Shown: in pieces, positions 1 through 11,157 of the stretch
Layout of the letters: every line of letters starts with the position of its first letter
How positions within the stretch are numbered: position 1 is the stretch's first letter
Source of the DNA: Nocardioides cremeus
GTDB taxonomy: Bacteria > Actinomycetota > Actinomycetes > Propionibacteriales > Nocardioidaceae
DNA: 64,000 nucleotides
NCBI RefSeq assembly: GCF_030518195.1
Contig: NZ_JAULSC010000015.1
Span: 42,003-106,002 of the forward strand
Reading direction: 5' to 3'
Program-made: the position numbers and the translations under genes
The notes under the pieces: generated by a model
Database searches by the model: none
What the model was told of the DNA's origin: nothing
The model's input: only the letters and a program-made list of their open reading frames with translations

Positions 1-447
1 GTGGCCGATGAGGCGCGGCAGCCGCACCGTCCCGCCGTCGATGAGGGGGACCCCCCAGCGGCGGCAGTAGACCCCGAGGACGGCGTCCTCGTCGGCCACC
101 CGCAGGTCGCACCACACGGCGAGCTCGAGCCCGCCCGCGACCGCGTGGCCGTGGATCGCGGCGACCACCGGCTTGGAGAGCTCCATCCGGGTCGGCCCCA
201 TCGGCCCGTCGCCGCCGGGCGAGACCCGGTTGGCCTCGGTCGTGCCGACCGCCTTCAGGTCGGCCCCGGCGCAGAACGAGGGCCCGTCGCCGGCCAGCAC
301 GGCGACCTTGGCCTCCGACTCCTCGAAGTCGCGGAAGGCCTGCGCCAGCTCGTCGGCCATGGAACGCCCGACCGCGTTGTGCCGCTCGGGGCGGCTCATC
401 ACGATCGTGGTGACGTCGCCGTCGGTCTCGACGCGCACGTCGTTCAT
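1..447 (-). CDS. Crotonase/enoyl-CoA hydratase family protein (3' end outside window)
   Basis: Reads leftward from the ATG at 445-447 and is still open at base 1, so only the first 149 residues are seen. The crotonase fold is clear: an early SRPERHNA strand, the first oxyanion-hole loop SFCAGADLK near residues 57-65, and the second with GHAVAGGLELAVWCDLRVAD near residues 99-118. This family usually hydrates or isomerises acyl-CoA substrates. The segment GVPLIDGGTVRLPRLIG is typical of a large uncharacterised actinobacterial subgroup; I see no obvious hydratase catalytic Glu in the part present, so the exact reaction is open. No operon partner is visible because the next gene (630) is divergent. 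Confidence 0.88.
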   Translation of the reverse strand, partial: MNDVRVETDGDVTTIVMSRPERHNAVGRSMADELAQAFRDFEESEAKVAVLAGDGPSFCAGADLKAVGTTEANRVSPGGDGPMGPTRMELSKPVVAAIHGHAVAGGLELAVWCDLRVADEDAVLGVYCRRWGVPLIDGGTVRLPRLIGH

Positions 448-629
448 CAGGTCTCCTCGCGTCGTGGTCAGGGCGGCCAGGACGGCCAGGTCTGGGCGGT
501 GCGGCCGGCCCCCGACCTGGCAGGACCGTGCCCTGCGGGCCCGTCGCCGTCAACCACGAGCCCGGACGGCCGCACGAGGGGCCGCAGGTCGGCTACGGTC
601 ACGCACACCCACCAGGAAGCGAGCCCGGC

Positions 630-1931
630 ATGCTGCACCGACTCCGCTCGTACGCCGACAGCGTGCGCAGCAGCCTCTTCTTCGTGCCGATGGTCTGCGT
701 CGTGACGGCCGTGGTGCTCGGGGAGGTGATGCTCCTGGTGGACGCGTGGGTCGAGGGCATCCACCCCCGGCTGACCGCCACGGTCGACAGCGCCCGGACA
801 GTCCTGACCACGGTGGCCGGCGCGACGCTCACCTTCGCGGGCATCGCGTTCTCGGTCAGCCTCCTGCTCATCTCCCTGGCCTCGAGCCAGTACTCGCCGC
901 GCGTGGTGCACGGGATGTTCCGCGACCCGTTCAACAAGCGGGTCATGGGGCTGGTGATCGGCACCTTCACCTACTGCCTCGTCGTGCTTCGTGCGGTGCG
1001 CAGCTCGCTGGAGTCCGAGGGCGACGGGATCGTGCCCAGCGTCTCGATCCTGCTCGCCGTGGTGCTGGGCATCGCCTCGATCCTGGCCATCGTCGCGTTC
1101 ATCAACCACGCGGCGCACTCGATGGACATCTCCAAGATCCTGCACCGGGTCACCTGCGAGGCGCTCGAGCAGGCGCGGGTGGGGTGGCCGGAACCGGACC
1201 CCGACGCCGACGCCACGGACGCCGGTGAGGCGCTCGGCCTGCCCGACACCGCCGCGCCGGTGCGCTTCGTCGGTCACGGCTGGGTGCAGAACGTCGACTA
1301 CGACGGCCTGCTGGCGGCGGTCCCGGCGGGCTGCCGGGTGCGGCTGGACACCTTCGCCGGGCTCTACGCGGTCCAGAACACGCCGGTGTGCCACGTCTGG
1401 CCGCCGGACGCGGTCGACGACGACGTCGAGGACGCCATCCGGCGCGCCGTGATCGTCGGCGAGACCAGGACCATGCAGCAGGACCTGGCCTACGGCGTGC
1501 GCCAGCTCGCCGACGTCGCGCTCAAGGCGATGAGCCCGGGCATCAACGACCCGACGACCGCGCACGACGCGCTCTCGCACATGGGGGTGCTGCTGGCCGA
1601 CCTGCTGCGTCGCGTCCCTCCCGCGCAGCGGCTGAGCGGCGACCGGGGCCAGTCGTTGATGGTGCCGAGGGCGACCACACACGAGCAGCTGGTCGGCCTG
1701 GCGTTCGACGAGCTGCGCATCGCCTCGGCCGACCAGCCGACCGCGCTGATCTACCTGCTCGAGGTCCTGCACTCCGTGGAACGCTCGCTCGACACCGAGC
1801 AGCGCCCGGGCGCGGTGTCCGCCCTGCGCCGGCAGGCGGCGATGGTGCACACCATGAGCCAGGACGCGCCCGCGCTCGACGCGGACCGCGAGCGCGTGCG
1901 CGCGGCGTACGAGTCCCTCTTCAGGGCCTGA
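630..1931 (+). CDS. DUF2254 family membrane protein
   Basis: A 433-residue protein of the DUF2254 family, which has no assigned function. Four hydrophobic spans lie near residues 15-37, 55-85, 105-125 and 138-162, followed by a long soluble C-terminal half with the family motif SPGINDPTTAHDAL. I chose the ATG at 630 because the upstream in-frame extension is Arg/Pro-rich, while an AGGA lies about 12 bases before this ATG and the protein then starts with a typical short amphipathic segment. Its stop overlaps the stop of the convergent CBS gene by 11 bases, so the two transcripts must overlap. Confidence 0.85.
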   Translation: MLHRLRSYADSVRSSLFFVPMVCVVTAVVLGEVMLLVDAWVEGIHPRLTATVDSARTVLTTVAGATLTFAGIAFSVSLLLISLASSQYSPRVVHGMFRDPFNKRVMGLVIGTFTYCLVVLRAVRSSLESEGDGIVPSVSILLAVVLGIASILAIVAFINHAAHSMDISKILHRVTCEALEQARVGWPEPDPDADATDAGEALGLPDTAAPVRFVGHGWVQNVDYDGLLAAVPAGCRVRLDTFAGLYAVQNTPVCHVWPPDAVDDDVEDAIRRAVIVGETRTMQQDLAYGVRQLADVALKAMSPGINDPTTAHDALSHMGVLLADLLRRVPPAQRLSGDRGQSLMVPRATTHEQLVGLAFDELRIASADQPTALIYLLEVLHSVERSLDTEQRPGAVSALRRQAAMVHTMSQDAPALDADRERVRAAYESLFRA

Positions 1932-2340
1932 CGCGGCGGGCCGCCGCGCGCGACGCGACGTCCCGGTCGCTGCAGAACCCGTCGCCGGTGCGCTTGAGGC
2001 ACAGCAGCCCCAGCAGCGTGCCGGCCCGGTCCACCACGGCAAGACGCCGCTGGCCGGTGGCGACGAGGTGTGACCGCGCGGCTTCGAGAGGGTCGAGGGG
2101 AGCCACGGTGCGCCCCTCCAGCCTGGAGATCGAGACCGCCGGGGCGGCCGGGTCGGAAGCATCCGTGGCCTCGAGGTCGGCCCGGGTCACCGTGCCGACC
2201 AGGCGGTCGCCCGAGACCAGCAGCGCCATGTGCACGTGGTCGTCGAGCAGCAGCGCGCGCACGTCGCCGACGCTCGCGTGGGCCGGCAGGGTCTTCGGGG
2301 CACGCAGCATCGCCTCGGTGACCCTGCCTGACCCAGCCAT
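1921..2340 (-). CDS. Two-CBS-domain protein
   Basis: A 139-residue protein that is essentially a tandem CBS pair: the first repeat is about residues 5-60 (TEAMLRAPKTLPAHAS, then RLVGTVTRADLEAT) and the second about residues 70-125 (VAPLDPLEAARSHLVATG, then LLGLLCLKRTG). CBS pairs bind adenosyl nucleotides and usually regulate a partner, but no partner domain is fused here. The start is the ATG at 2338-2340; the longer open frame to 2484 adds a Cys/Arg-rich stretch with no family likeness. Its 3' end overlaps the convergent DUF2254 gene by 11 bases. The ligand is unknown. Confidence 0.8.
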   Translation of the reverse strand: MAGSGRVTEAMLRAPKTLPAHASVGDVRALLLDDHVHMALLVSGDRLVGTVTRADLEATDASDPAAPAVSISRLEGRTVAPLDPLEAARSHLVATGQRRLAVVDRAGTLLGLLCLKRTGDGFCSDRDVASRAAARRVRP

Positions 2341-2505
2341 CTCCACTCGCTCCCCTCGACGTCGACCAGACACGTGGCCGGCCGCTCGGACGCCCCGTGA
2401 CGGCACCCGGCGACACGTGCCCCGTGCCTGCCGATCGCATGCATCGAGCCGGGCACCCTCGCGTGTCGCCGTCGACCTTGCCACGGCATACTTGCCGCGA
2501 AATCA

Positions 2506-2578
2506 GGGCCTCTAGCTCAATTGGCAGAGCAGGAGACTTTTAATCTCTTGGTTGTGGGTTCGAGTCCCACGGGGCCCA
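2506..2578 (+). tRNA. tRNA-Lys (anticodon UUU)
   Basis: A 73-base cloverleaf. Acceptor arms GGGCCTC (2506-2512) and GGGGCCC (2571-2577) pair with one G-U; the D arm holds AGCTCAATTGGCAGAGC; the anticodon loop CTTTTAA gives UUU; the T arm holds GGTTCGAGTCC; the discriminator base is A at 2578. The 3' CCA is not encoded (the sequence continues CCC). UUU reads AAA/AAG lysine codons. It stands alone between the CBS gene (leftward) and a membrane protein gene (rightward). Confidence 0.96.
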
Positions 2579-2654
2579 CCCTTTCGCAGGTGTGCGCCCG
2601 TCCCCAGCGGGGTACCCGTGCCGGTGAGACCGAGCACGGAGGTGGCAACCGACG

Positions 2655-3389
2655 ATGACCGACGAGCGAACCCCCGACCGCACGAACGACGACCCGGAGC
2701 CGCACTACAGCGGCCGCACGCACACGGTGCACACCCGGTGGACCTGGGCCAGCCTGCTGGTCCTGCTGGCCGGGGTGGTGGTGCTGGGGATCGGCGTGAT
2801 CATGCTCGACGTCGTCGTCGGCGTCGTGGGCGGCGTCCTGCTGCTGGCCGGGGCCGTCGGCGCCTGGCGCAGCGGGCTGATGTGGGACGTCGACACCGGC
2901 TCCTCCCCCGCCGACCTGGTCAGCGGCGAGAACGAGACCGTCGAACGGCCCGGAGCCGGCACCCGCCAGGACGACGACGCCACGGCCGAGCACGCCGAGG
3001 AGCTCACCCACGAGGTACGCCGCCGCCTCGAGGACCGGCGCGGCACCCGGCTCAACCTGGTGCCCGTGGGCGCCCTGCTGGTCCTGGCGGCCGGCGCCTG
3101 GCTGGCCCTCTCCCAGTGGGTCCTCTACCCCGAGACGCCCACCGGGCGCGTGGGCACCTGGTGGGCGATGGGCGGCGGGATCGTGCTGCTCCTGGCCGGG
3201 CTCTGGCTGGTGCGGCACGGCCGCACCCTGGTCGCCACCGCGATCGCCCTCGCGACCGGCGCCGTGATGATCCTCGTCGGCTTCGTCGGGGCCCACGACA
3301 CCCAGACCAGCGCCGCCAGCGAGATCGTCTCCGGGGCCGTCGCCGTGCTGGGCGCCCTGGTGACCCTCGACCCCCGTCGACGCCGCTGA
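2655..3389 (+). CDS. Predicted polytopic membrane protein, unknown function
   Basis: A 244-residue protein I cannot assign to a named family. The ATG at 2655 has a strong GGAGGTGG about 10 bases upstream. After a hydrophilic, His/Asp-rich N-terminus (residues 1-30) there are two adjacent hydrophobic spans (about 31-55 and 56-72), an acidic cytosol-like loop (about 75-130), and three further hydrophobic spans (about 133-152, 168-187 and 190-235) ending at a basic RRRR tail. It lies between tRNA-Lys and a hairpin terminator. No catalytic motif is visible. Confidence 0.75.
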   Translation: MTDERTPDRTNDDPEPHYSGRTHTVHTRWTWASLLVLLAGVVVLGIGVIMLDVVVGVVGGVLLLAGAVGAWRSGLMWDVDTGSSPADLVSGENETVERPGAGTRQDDDATAEHAEELTHEVRRRLEDRRGTRLNLVPVGALLVLAAGAWLALSQWVLYPETPTGRVGTWWAMGGGIVLLLAGLWLVRHGRTLVATAIALATGAVMILVGFVGAHDTQTSAASEIVSGAVAVLGALVTLDPRRRR

Positions 3390-3501
3390 GGCCCTGGGAT
3401 TCCGAGCCTCTGCGAGATCCGTCCGGGTCGGGAGGATTAGGACCCCGCCAGCCGGGGAAGGAGACCCCCAGGCGGGTGCGAAACGCCCTACAACGACAGA
3501 A

Positions 3502-3532
3502 CGGTGGGCCTCGTTAGGGTCGAGGCCCACCG
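3502..3532. terminator. Hairpin between convergent genes
   Basis: A perfect 12-bp stem: CGGTGGGCCTCG (3502-3513), a 7-base loop, then CGAGGCCCACCG (3521-3532). It lies between the rightward membrane protein gene ending at 3389 and the leftward regulator gene ending at 3679, so it could serve as a bidirectional terminator. There is no T-run, as is common in high-GC actinobacteria. The rest of 3390-3678 shows no coding signal to me. Confidence 0.6.
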
Positions 3533-3678
3533 CCTGCGTCGCGGCCACGAGGGCCGCGGACACGTATCGAAATCACCCGGCGCTGGTGATGCATCACCCG
3601 GTCGAGGAGTGTCCCCGTACGTTCGCGGAGGACAGTAGCAAACTTCTGCCCGTCTGCGGGGCTTCCCGCAGATTTTGC

Positions 3679-4326
3679 TCAGACGCTCGCCATCGCGCGC
3701 TCGCTGAGCGGCGCGAGGCCGTGCTCCATGCCCCACGCCACGGCCTGGGCGCGACGGGTGACCTCGATCTTGCGGTAGGCCGCACGGATGTAGGTCTTGA
3801 CCGAGTTGATGCTCAGGTAGAGCTGCGCGCCGATCTCGGAGTTCGTCAGCCCCTGGGTGACCAGGGCCAGGATCTCGGCCTCCCGAGGCGTCAGCTCGAC
3901 GTCGGTCGCCGACGCGCGCGAGATGATGCTCAAGGGTCCGGGGTCGGCCGGCATCCGGCGCCGGGAGGTCATCTCGCCGCCGTCGTGCAGGCTCTCGAGC
4001 GCCGCGACCAGCTCGCTGACCGGCAGCGCCTTGGACAGGTGGCCGGCGAAGGAGCCTCGCAGCTCGCCCTCCTGGTCGCGCCACGAGTAGACGACCGCCT
4101 GCTTCTGCGAGGCCCGCACCAGGTCGCGCAGCATCCCCTGCGTGGTCGGCGACTGGCGCACCGGCTCGTAGAGGATCACGTCGACCGCGGACGGCTTGTT
4201 CATCGCCGTGCGCAGCTCGAGGAGGTTCACCCGGCCCGAGAAGGGGGCGAGGAGCGCCCGCAGGCCCGCGACGGACACCTCGAAGTTGTCGATGAGGGCC
4301 ACACGGACGGGACGAGAGGTAGACAC
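3679..4326 (-). CDS. Atypical LuxR/NarL-type response regulator with Glu at the phosphoacceptor position
   Basis: A 215-residue transcription factor with an N-terminal receiver-like domain (about 1-120) and a C-terminal LuxR HTH (about 150-210; LTPREAEILALVTQG, then SINSVKTYIRAAYRKIEV). The receiver is degenerate. The acidic pair is D13-N14 (ALIDNF) and the phosphorylated Asp is replaced by Glu54 in DVILYEPVRQ, while the Lys of the last strand (HLSKALP) is kept. This suggests phosphorylation-independent activity. The start is taken as the GTG at 4324-4326 by alignment with its paralogue at 60544; a longer open frame continues upstream to 4494. No histidine kinase is adjacent. Confidence 0.85.
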   Translation of the reverse strand: MSTSRPVRVALIDNFEVSVAGLRALLAPFSGRVNLLELRTAMNKPSAVDVILYEPVRQSPTTQGMLRDLVRASQKQAVVYSWRDQEGELRGSFAGHLSKALPVSELVAALESLHDGGEMTSRRRMPADPGPLSIISRASATDVELTPREAEILALVTQGLTNSEIGAQLYLSINSVKTYIRAAYRKIEVTRRAQAVAWGMEHGLAPLSERAMASV

Positions 4327-4593
4327 ATCCTCGAAAGTACTGCCGATCGGCCCTTGCTCCGAGCCCACAAGTGCACCTTTCACCCGCCGAGGTGAGGTTT
4401 TGGTCCGCCCCGGTCGTTCTGTGGAGACTTTGTGGAGGGTTTGCTCCGCGGTCGTCGCCACCACGACGTCGTGCGGTGTCGCGACGCCACACATGGTGCC
4501 CCGGCCCGGGCGCCGCGCGCAGCCGAATCAGCCAGATCGGTCGCACCCGGCCGGGTGAGCAGCCGCGCGGCGGGCGTTCCTAGCGTCGGTGCC

Positions 4594-5577
4594 ATGCGAT
4601 TCGGGTACACGTTGATGACCGAGCAGAGCGGGCCTCGCGAGCTGGTGGGCTACGCCGCTGACGCGGAACGGGCCGGCTTCGACTTCGAGGTCTCCAGCGA
4701 CCACTTCAGCCCGTGGCTGACCGAGCAGGGCCACGCGCCGTACGCCTGGTCGATGCTCGGCGCGGTCAGCCAGGTCACCGAGCGGGTCGAGCTGATGACC
4801 TACATCACCTGCCCCACCATCAGGTACCACCCGGCCGTGGTTGCCCAGAAGGCCGCGACCATGGGCGTGCTCAGCAACGGCCGCTTCACCCTCGGGCTGG
4901 GCAGCGGCGAGAACCTCAACGAGCACACCGTCGGGCACGGCTGGCCGGCGGTCGACACCCGCCAGGCGATGCTCGTCGAGGCCCTCGAGATCATCCGCGC
5001 CCTGCACGCCGGCGACCTGGTCACCTACCGCGGCGAGCACTTCGACGTCGACTCCTCGCGCATCTGGGACCTGCCCGACGAGCCGGTGCGCCTGGCGCTG
5101 GCGGTGGCCGGCGACAAGGGCGTGCAGCGCTTCGCCCCGCTCGCCGACGACCTGATCGCCGTCGAGCCCGATCCCGACCTCGTCAGCTCCTGGAACGCCG
5201 TCGAGGGCGCGCCGCGCATCGGCGACGGCGCCCGGGCCATCGGGCAGATCCCGATCTGCTGGGACCCCGACGAGGACGCGGCCCGCGAGCGGGCGCACGC
5301 GCAGTTCCGCTGGTTCGCCGGCGGCTGGAAGGTCAACGCCGACCTGCCGACCACCGCCGGCTTCGCGGGAGCCACGCAGTTCGTGCGCCCCGAGGACGTC
5401 GCCGAGAACATCCCCTGCGGCCCCGACCTCGACAAGATCGTCGAGTCGGTCTCGGCCTTCAAGGACGCGGGCTTCACCGACGTCGCGCTCGTGCAGGTCG
5501 GCGACGAGCAGCAGCAGCGCTTCCTCGACGAGGCCGCCGAGCCGCTGCTGGCCAAGCTGCGCGACCGGCTGGGTTGA
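4594..5577 (+). CDS. LLM-class F420-dependent oxidoreductase (TIGR03557/FGD-like)
   Basis: A 327-residue TIM-barrel protein of the luciferase-like monooxygenase superfamily. It starts MRFGYTLMTEQ and has the family landmarks SDHFSPW (about 34-40), TCPTIRYHPAVVAQKAAT (about 72-89) and GLGSGENLNEHTVG (about 102-115), which resemble F420-dependent glucose-6-phosphate dehydrogenase and the TIGR03557 group. It probably uses deazaflavin F420 to transfer hydride; the substrate cannot be read from sequence. It is divergent from the atypical regulator, with 267 bases between them. Confidence 0.85.
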   Translation: MRFGYTLMTEQSGPRELVGYAADAERAGFDFEVSSDHFSPWLTEQGHAPYAWSMLGAVSQVTERVELMTYITCPTIRYHPAVVAQKAATMGVLSNGRFTLGLGSGENLNEHTVGHGWPAVDTRQAMLVEALEIIRALHAGDLVTYRGEHFDVDSSRIWDLPDEPVRLALAVAGDKGVQRFAPLADDLIAVEPDPDLVSSWNAVEGAPRIGDGARAIGQIPICWDPDEDAARERAHAQFRWFAGGWKVNADLPTTAGFAGATQFVRPEDVAENIPCGPDLDKIVESVSAFKDAGFTDVALVQVGDEQQQRFLDEAAEPLLAKLRDRLG

Positions 5578-5616
5578 TCGACCGGGCTGATCGCCCGGGT
5601 CCCCCCGCTCGACCCC

Positions 5617-5844
5617 CTAGCCCCGCCCGTCGCGCAGCGAGAACGGGTCCACCCTCACCACGGCACCGACCACGGCGACGAGCACGAGGGTCGGCACGTA
5701 GTCGGCGTGCCCGGCGTCGATGATCGCGTTGACGGCCCACGCCGCGGGCAGCGCGGCCAAGGCGTAGAAGCCGACCGCGACGACGAACCAGAGGACGTCG
5801 GCGAGCTCGAGGTCGTCGGTGGGCTCGGCTGATCGGTTCGTCAC
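5617..5844 (-). CDS. Small two-span membrane protein
   Basis: A 75-residue protein starting at the GTG at 5842-5844, with GAGGAG about 8 bases upstream. After a short polar, acidic N-terminus there are two hydrophobic spans (about residues 18-40 and 45-63) and a short polar tail. No family is recognised. It is convergent with the LLM gene and divergent from the HAD phosphatase gene. Confidence 0.6.
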   Translation of the reverse strand: MTNRSAEPTDDLELADVLWFVVAVGFYALAALPAAWAVNAIIDAGHADYVPTLVLVAVVGAVVRVDPFSLRDGRG

Positions 5845-5961
5845 GGAGACGCTCCTCGGGGTCAGGGATCGACAGATCGTACGCCGGGCCGCCGGACCGG
5901 CGGCGTACCCACGCCCCTCGGGGTGAAGGCGCATCCGCGCCCGCGTGCGACGGTGGCCCCC

Positions 5962-6645
5962 ATGACTTCCCACGACGCCGGCATCGACACCGTCCTGCTC
6001 GACCTCGACGGGACCCTCGTCGACTCGGTCTACCAGCACACCACCGCCTGGCGCGCCGCGTTCCGCGACGTCGGGGTCGACGTGGCCGCGCACCGCCTGC
6101 ACCGCTCGATCGGGATGGGCGGCGACCGGCTGGTCGCCGCGGTCGCCGGCGAGAGCGTCGAGAACGCGGTCGGCGACGAGGTGCGTGCCCGCCACAAGGA
6201 GCGCCTCGACGAGCGCTTCCACGAGATCGTGGCCACCGACGGCGCGGTCGAGCTGCTGGAGGAGCTGCGCACCCGCGGCTTCACCCTGGTGCTGGCCAGC
6301 TCGGCCGACAAGGAGCTCAGCGAGCGGCTGCTGGAGATCGTCGAGGGCGCCGGGCCGCTGCTGCACGACCGGGTGGCCGGCGGCGACGCCGACGAGTCCA
6401 AGCCCGCGCCCGACCTGCTCGAGGTCGCTTTGGGCTCCCACGACCCCGAGCGGACGGTGATGCTGGGCGACACGGTGTGGGACGTGGAGTCCGCCAAGCG
6501 CGCGGGCGTGGCCTGCATCGGCCTGCGCACCGGCGGCATCAGCACCGCCGAGCTGCTCGAGGCCGGGGCCGTCAGCGTGCACGACACCCCGCGCGACCTG
6601 CTCGAGCACCTCGACGAGACGGTGCTGGGGCGCTCGCGGGCCTAG
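5962..6645 (+). CDS. HAD-superfamily phosphatase (phosphoglycolate phosphatase-like)
   Basis: A 227-residue haloacid dehalogenase hydrolase with all four motifs: motif I LDLDGTLVD with nucleophile Asp14 and Asp16, motif II LASSAD near residue 115, motif III Lys in DESKPAPD near residue 145, and motif IV MLGDTVWDVESA near residue 165. A helical cap lies between motifs I and II (about 20-85), as in subclass I phosphatases such as Gph or beta-phosphoglucomutase. Substrate unknown. The ATG at 5962 places motif I at the usual distance from the start. Its stop overlaps the convergent gene by four bases. Confidence 0.85.
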   Translation: MTSHDAGIDTVLLDLDGTLVDSVYQHTTAWRAAFRDVGVDVAAHRLHRSIGMGGDRLVAAVAGESVENAVGDEVRARHKERLDERFHEIVATDGAVELLEELRTRGFTLVLASSADKELSERLLEIVEGAGPLLHDRVAGGDADESKPAPDLLEVALGSHDPERTVMLGDTVWDVESAKRAGVACIGLRTGGISTAELLEAGAVSVHDTPRDLLEHLDETVLGRSRA

Positions 6646-7433
6646 CCGCGATCCTTCTTCTTGTTCTTCTCGCCGGTCTCCGGCTCGGGCGAGGCGGTGA
6701 CGGTGGGCGCCACCGGCGCCTCCAGCTCGAACTGGAGGTCGCGCGGCTCACCGGCCAGCGCGGCCGCCGTCACGTGGTAGAAGCCGGGGAGCGCCCAGTC
6801 GGTCAGCTTGCTGCACGAGTCGTCGGAGCGGCGCGAGCTCCAGACCACCTCGACCGTGGTAGTGCCCTGGTTGCGCAGCACGACCTCCTCGGTCGGCACC
6901 GCCTTGGGGCACTGCCGGCTGGTCCAGATCTCGTCGGGCCCCGAGGTGATCTTCATGGTCAGCGCGCCGGGCGAGACCTCCCACGTGCAGGCCACCGCGT
7001 CGCGGGTGCGCAGCTCGAGGCCGATGGTCACGCTGCGCCCGGCCACCGCGTCCTCGACGACGGGCTCGACCCGGACGTCGCTGGCCACGCACGTGCCGAC
7101 CGGCTCGGGGGGCGCGGCGGGCTCCTTGGCCTTCTTCTTCTTGTTCTTCCCCGAGCCCTGGCCGCTGGTCTGCCCGGTGCCGTCCCCGGAGGTGGCGGCG
7201 GCGTCGCTGGTCGGCAGCACCGACGAGGGGGCGACCTGCCCCGACGTCTCCTCGGTCTCCGACGTCGTCTCGGCCGAGCTCTGCACCAGCTGGTCCTCGG
7301 CGGTGTCGTCGTCGCCGCCGAGCCCGAGCAGCCGGGCGGTGCCGAAGACGAGGAAGAGGGCCACCAGCGCCACGACCAGACGTCGGCGCCAGTAGACCGC
7401 GGGCGCGTGGGGTCCCCGGGTCATGGTGCTCAT
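6642..7433 (-). CDS. Membrane-anchored, secreted-domain hypothetical protein (DUF4232-like fold possible)
   Basis: A 263-residue protein with one N-terminal membrane anchor (about residues 19-36, after RRR), then a Ser/Thr/acidic low-complexity linker (about 45-105) containing the basic cluster KNKKKKAKEP. An extracytoplasmic beta-rich domain follows (about 115-245) with four cysteines (GTCVA, VACTW, RQCPK, DDSCS) that could form two disulfides. A second lysine cluster, EKNKKKDRG, ends the protein. The domain resembles small secreted actinobacterial proteins of the DUF4232 type, but I am unsure. It starts at the ATG at 7431-7433. Confidence 0.7.
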   Translation of the reverse strand: MSTMTRGPHAPAVYWRRRLVVALVALFLVFGTARLLGLGGDDDTAEDQLVQSSAETTSETEETSGQVAPSSVLPTSDAAATSGDGTGQTSGQGSGKNKKKKAKEPAAPPEPVGTCVASDVRVEPVVEDAVAGRSVTIGLELRTRDAVACTWEVSPGALTMKITSGPDEIWTSRQCPKAVPTEEVVLRNQGTTTVEVVWSSRRSDDSCSKLTDWALPGFYHVTAAALAGEPRDLQFELEAPVAPTVTASPEPETGEKNKKKDRG

Positions 7434-7506
7434 GGGGCACCAATCTAGCCAGCCTCGGCGGGGGGCTCGGCGAGGCGCTCCGAGGCCCTGGCGGAGAATG
7501 TCACCG

Positions 7507-8379
7507 ATGCCCACCAGCGACCTGCACGACCCGATCCTGGACTGGTACGACGAGCACCAGCGCGACCTGCCCTGGCGTCGGCCGGAGGCCTCGCCGTGGT
7601 CGGTGCTGGTCTCCGAGCTGATGCTGCAGCAGACCCCGGTCGTGCGGGTGCTGCCGGTGCACGAGGCCTGGCTGGAGCGCTGGCCCACCCCCGCCGACCT
7701 GGCCGCGGAGCCGACCGGCGAGGCCGTGCGGGCCTGGGGTCGGCTGGGCTACCCGCGCCGCGCGCTGCGGCTGCACGCCGCCGCCACCGCGATCGTCGCC
7801 GAGCACGACGGCGAGGTGCCCTCCGACTACGACGACCTGCTCGCCCTGCCCGGGGTCGGCGACTACACCGCCGCGGCGGTGGCGAGCTTCGCCTTCGGGC
7901 GCCGCCACGTCGTGCTCGACACCAACGTGCGCCGGGTGCTGGCACGCGTCGTCGGCGGCGCCGAGCTGCCGGGGCGTTCGCTGACCCGCGCCGAGCGTGA
8001 CGCCGCCGCGGCGCTGGTGCCCGACGACGCCGCCACCGCGGCCACCTGGGCGGTCGCAGTGATGGAGCTGGGAGCGCTGGTCTGCACCGCGGCCGGCCCA
8101 CGCTGCGAGGCCTGCCCGGTCGCCGAGCGGTGCGCGTGGCACCTGGCCGGCCACCCGGCGTACGACGGCCCGCCGCGGCGCGCGCAGGCCTGGGACGGCA
8201 CCGACCGGCAGTGCCGGGGCCGGCTGATGGCGGTGCTGCGCGAGAACCACGCGCCGGTGCACCGCTCGGCCCTCGACGCGACCTGGCCCGACGAGGCGCA
8301 GCGCACCCGCTGCCTGGCCGGACTGGTCGCCGACCGGCTGGTCGCCCAGGTCGCGCCCGACGTCTACGCCCTGCCCTGA
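7507..8379 (+). CDS. mutY: A/G-specific adenine DNA glycosylase
   Basis: A 290-residue base-excision repair enzyme that removes adenine mispaired with 8-oxoguanine. Visible features are the catalytic Glu37 in SELMLQQT, the helix-hairpin-helix LPGVGDYTAAAV (about 116-127), the catalytic Asp in VLDTNVRRV (about 137), and a Cx6Cx2Cx5C iron-sulfur cluster signature (CTAAGPRCEACPVAERC, about 197-213). The C-terminal MutT-like lobe is short compared with the roughly 350-residue E. coli enzyme, as is usual in actinobacteria. Its 3' end faces clpC, which is also the neighbourhood in mycobacteria. Confidence 0.95.
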   Translation: MPTSDLHDPILDWYDEHQRDLPWRRPEASPWSVLVSELMLQQTPVVRVLPVHEAWLERWPTPADLAAEPTGEAVRAWGRLGYPRRALRLHAAATAIVAEHDGEVPSDYDDLLALPGVGDYTAAAVASFAFGRRHVVLDTNVRRVLARVVGGAELPGRSLTRAERDAAAALVPDDAATAATWAVAVMELGALVCTAAGPRCEACPVAERCAWHLAGHPAYDGPPRRAQAWDGTDRQCRGRLMAVLRENHAPVHRSALDATWPDEAQRTRCLAGLVADRLVAQVAPDVYALP

Positions 8380-8453
8380 GGCGCGCGGGACGTCGTACGG
8401 GCGGAACGTCCGTTCGAGCCAGAGGTATGACGTCCCCCGCGGCCCCGGACGCA

Positions 8454-8473
8454 CGAGTGAGTGCTCAGGCGCC

Positions 8474-8480
<7 letters not shown>
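8454..8480. terminator. Short hairpin between mutY and clpC
   Basis: An 8-bp stem CGAGTGAG (8454-8461) / CTCACTCG (8473-8480) with an 11-base loop, overlapping the last codons of clpC. It may act as a convergent terminator for mutY; the evidence is the stem and the position only. Confidence 0.4.
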
Positions 8481-11044
<2,564 letters not shown>

Positions 11045-11157
11045 GGGCATCGCTCCTCAAGCTGTGTGGGGGATTCCCCGCCCGATCGTCGAGCGGTGGA
11101 GACATCTGTTCCAACCCCACGACCAGCCTACGCGTTCCCCCTCACGACCGAAGACCC

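Noticed and set aside
4327..4494. N-terminal extension of the atypical regulator to 4494
   Set aside because: The extra 56 residues do not align with the paralogue at 60544, which starts right at the receiver domain.
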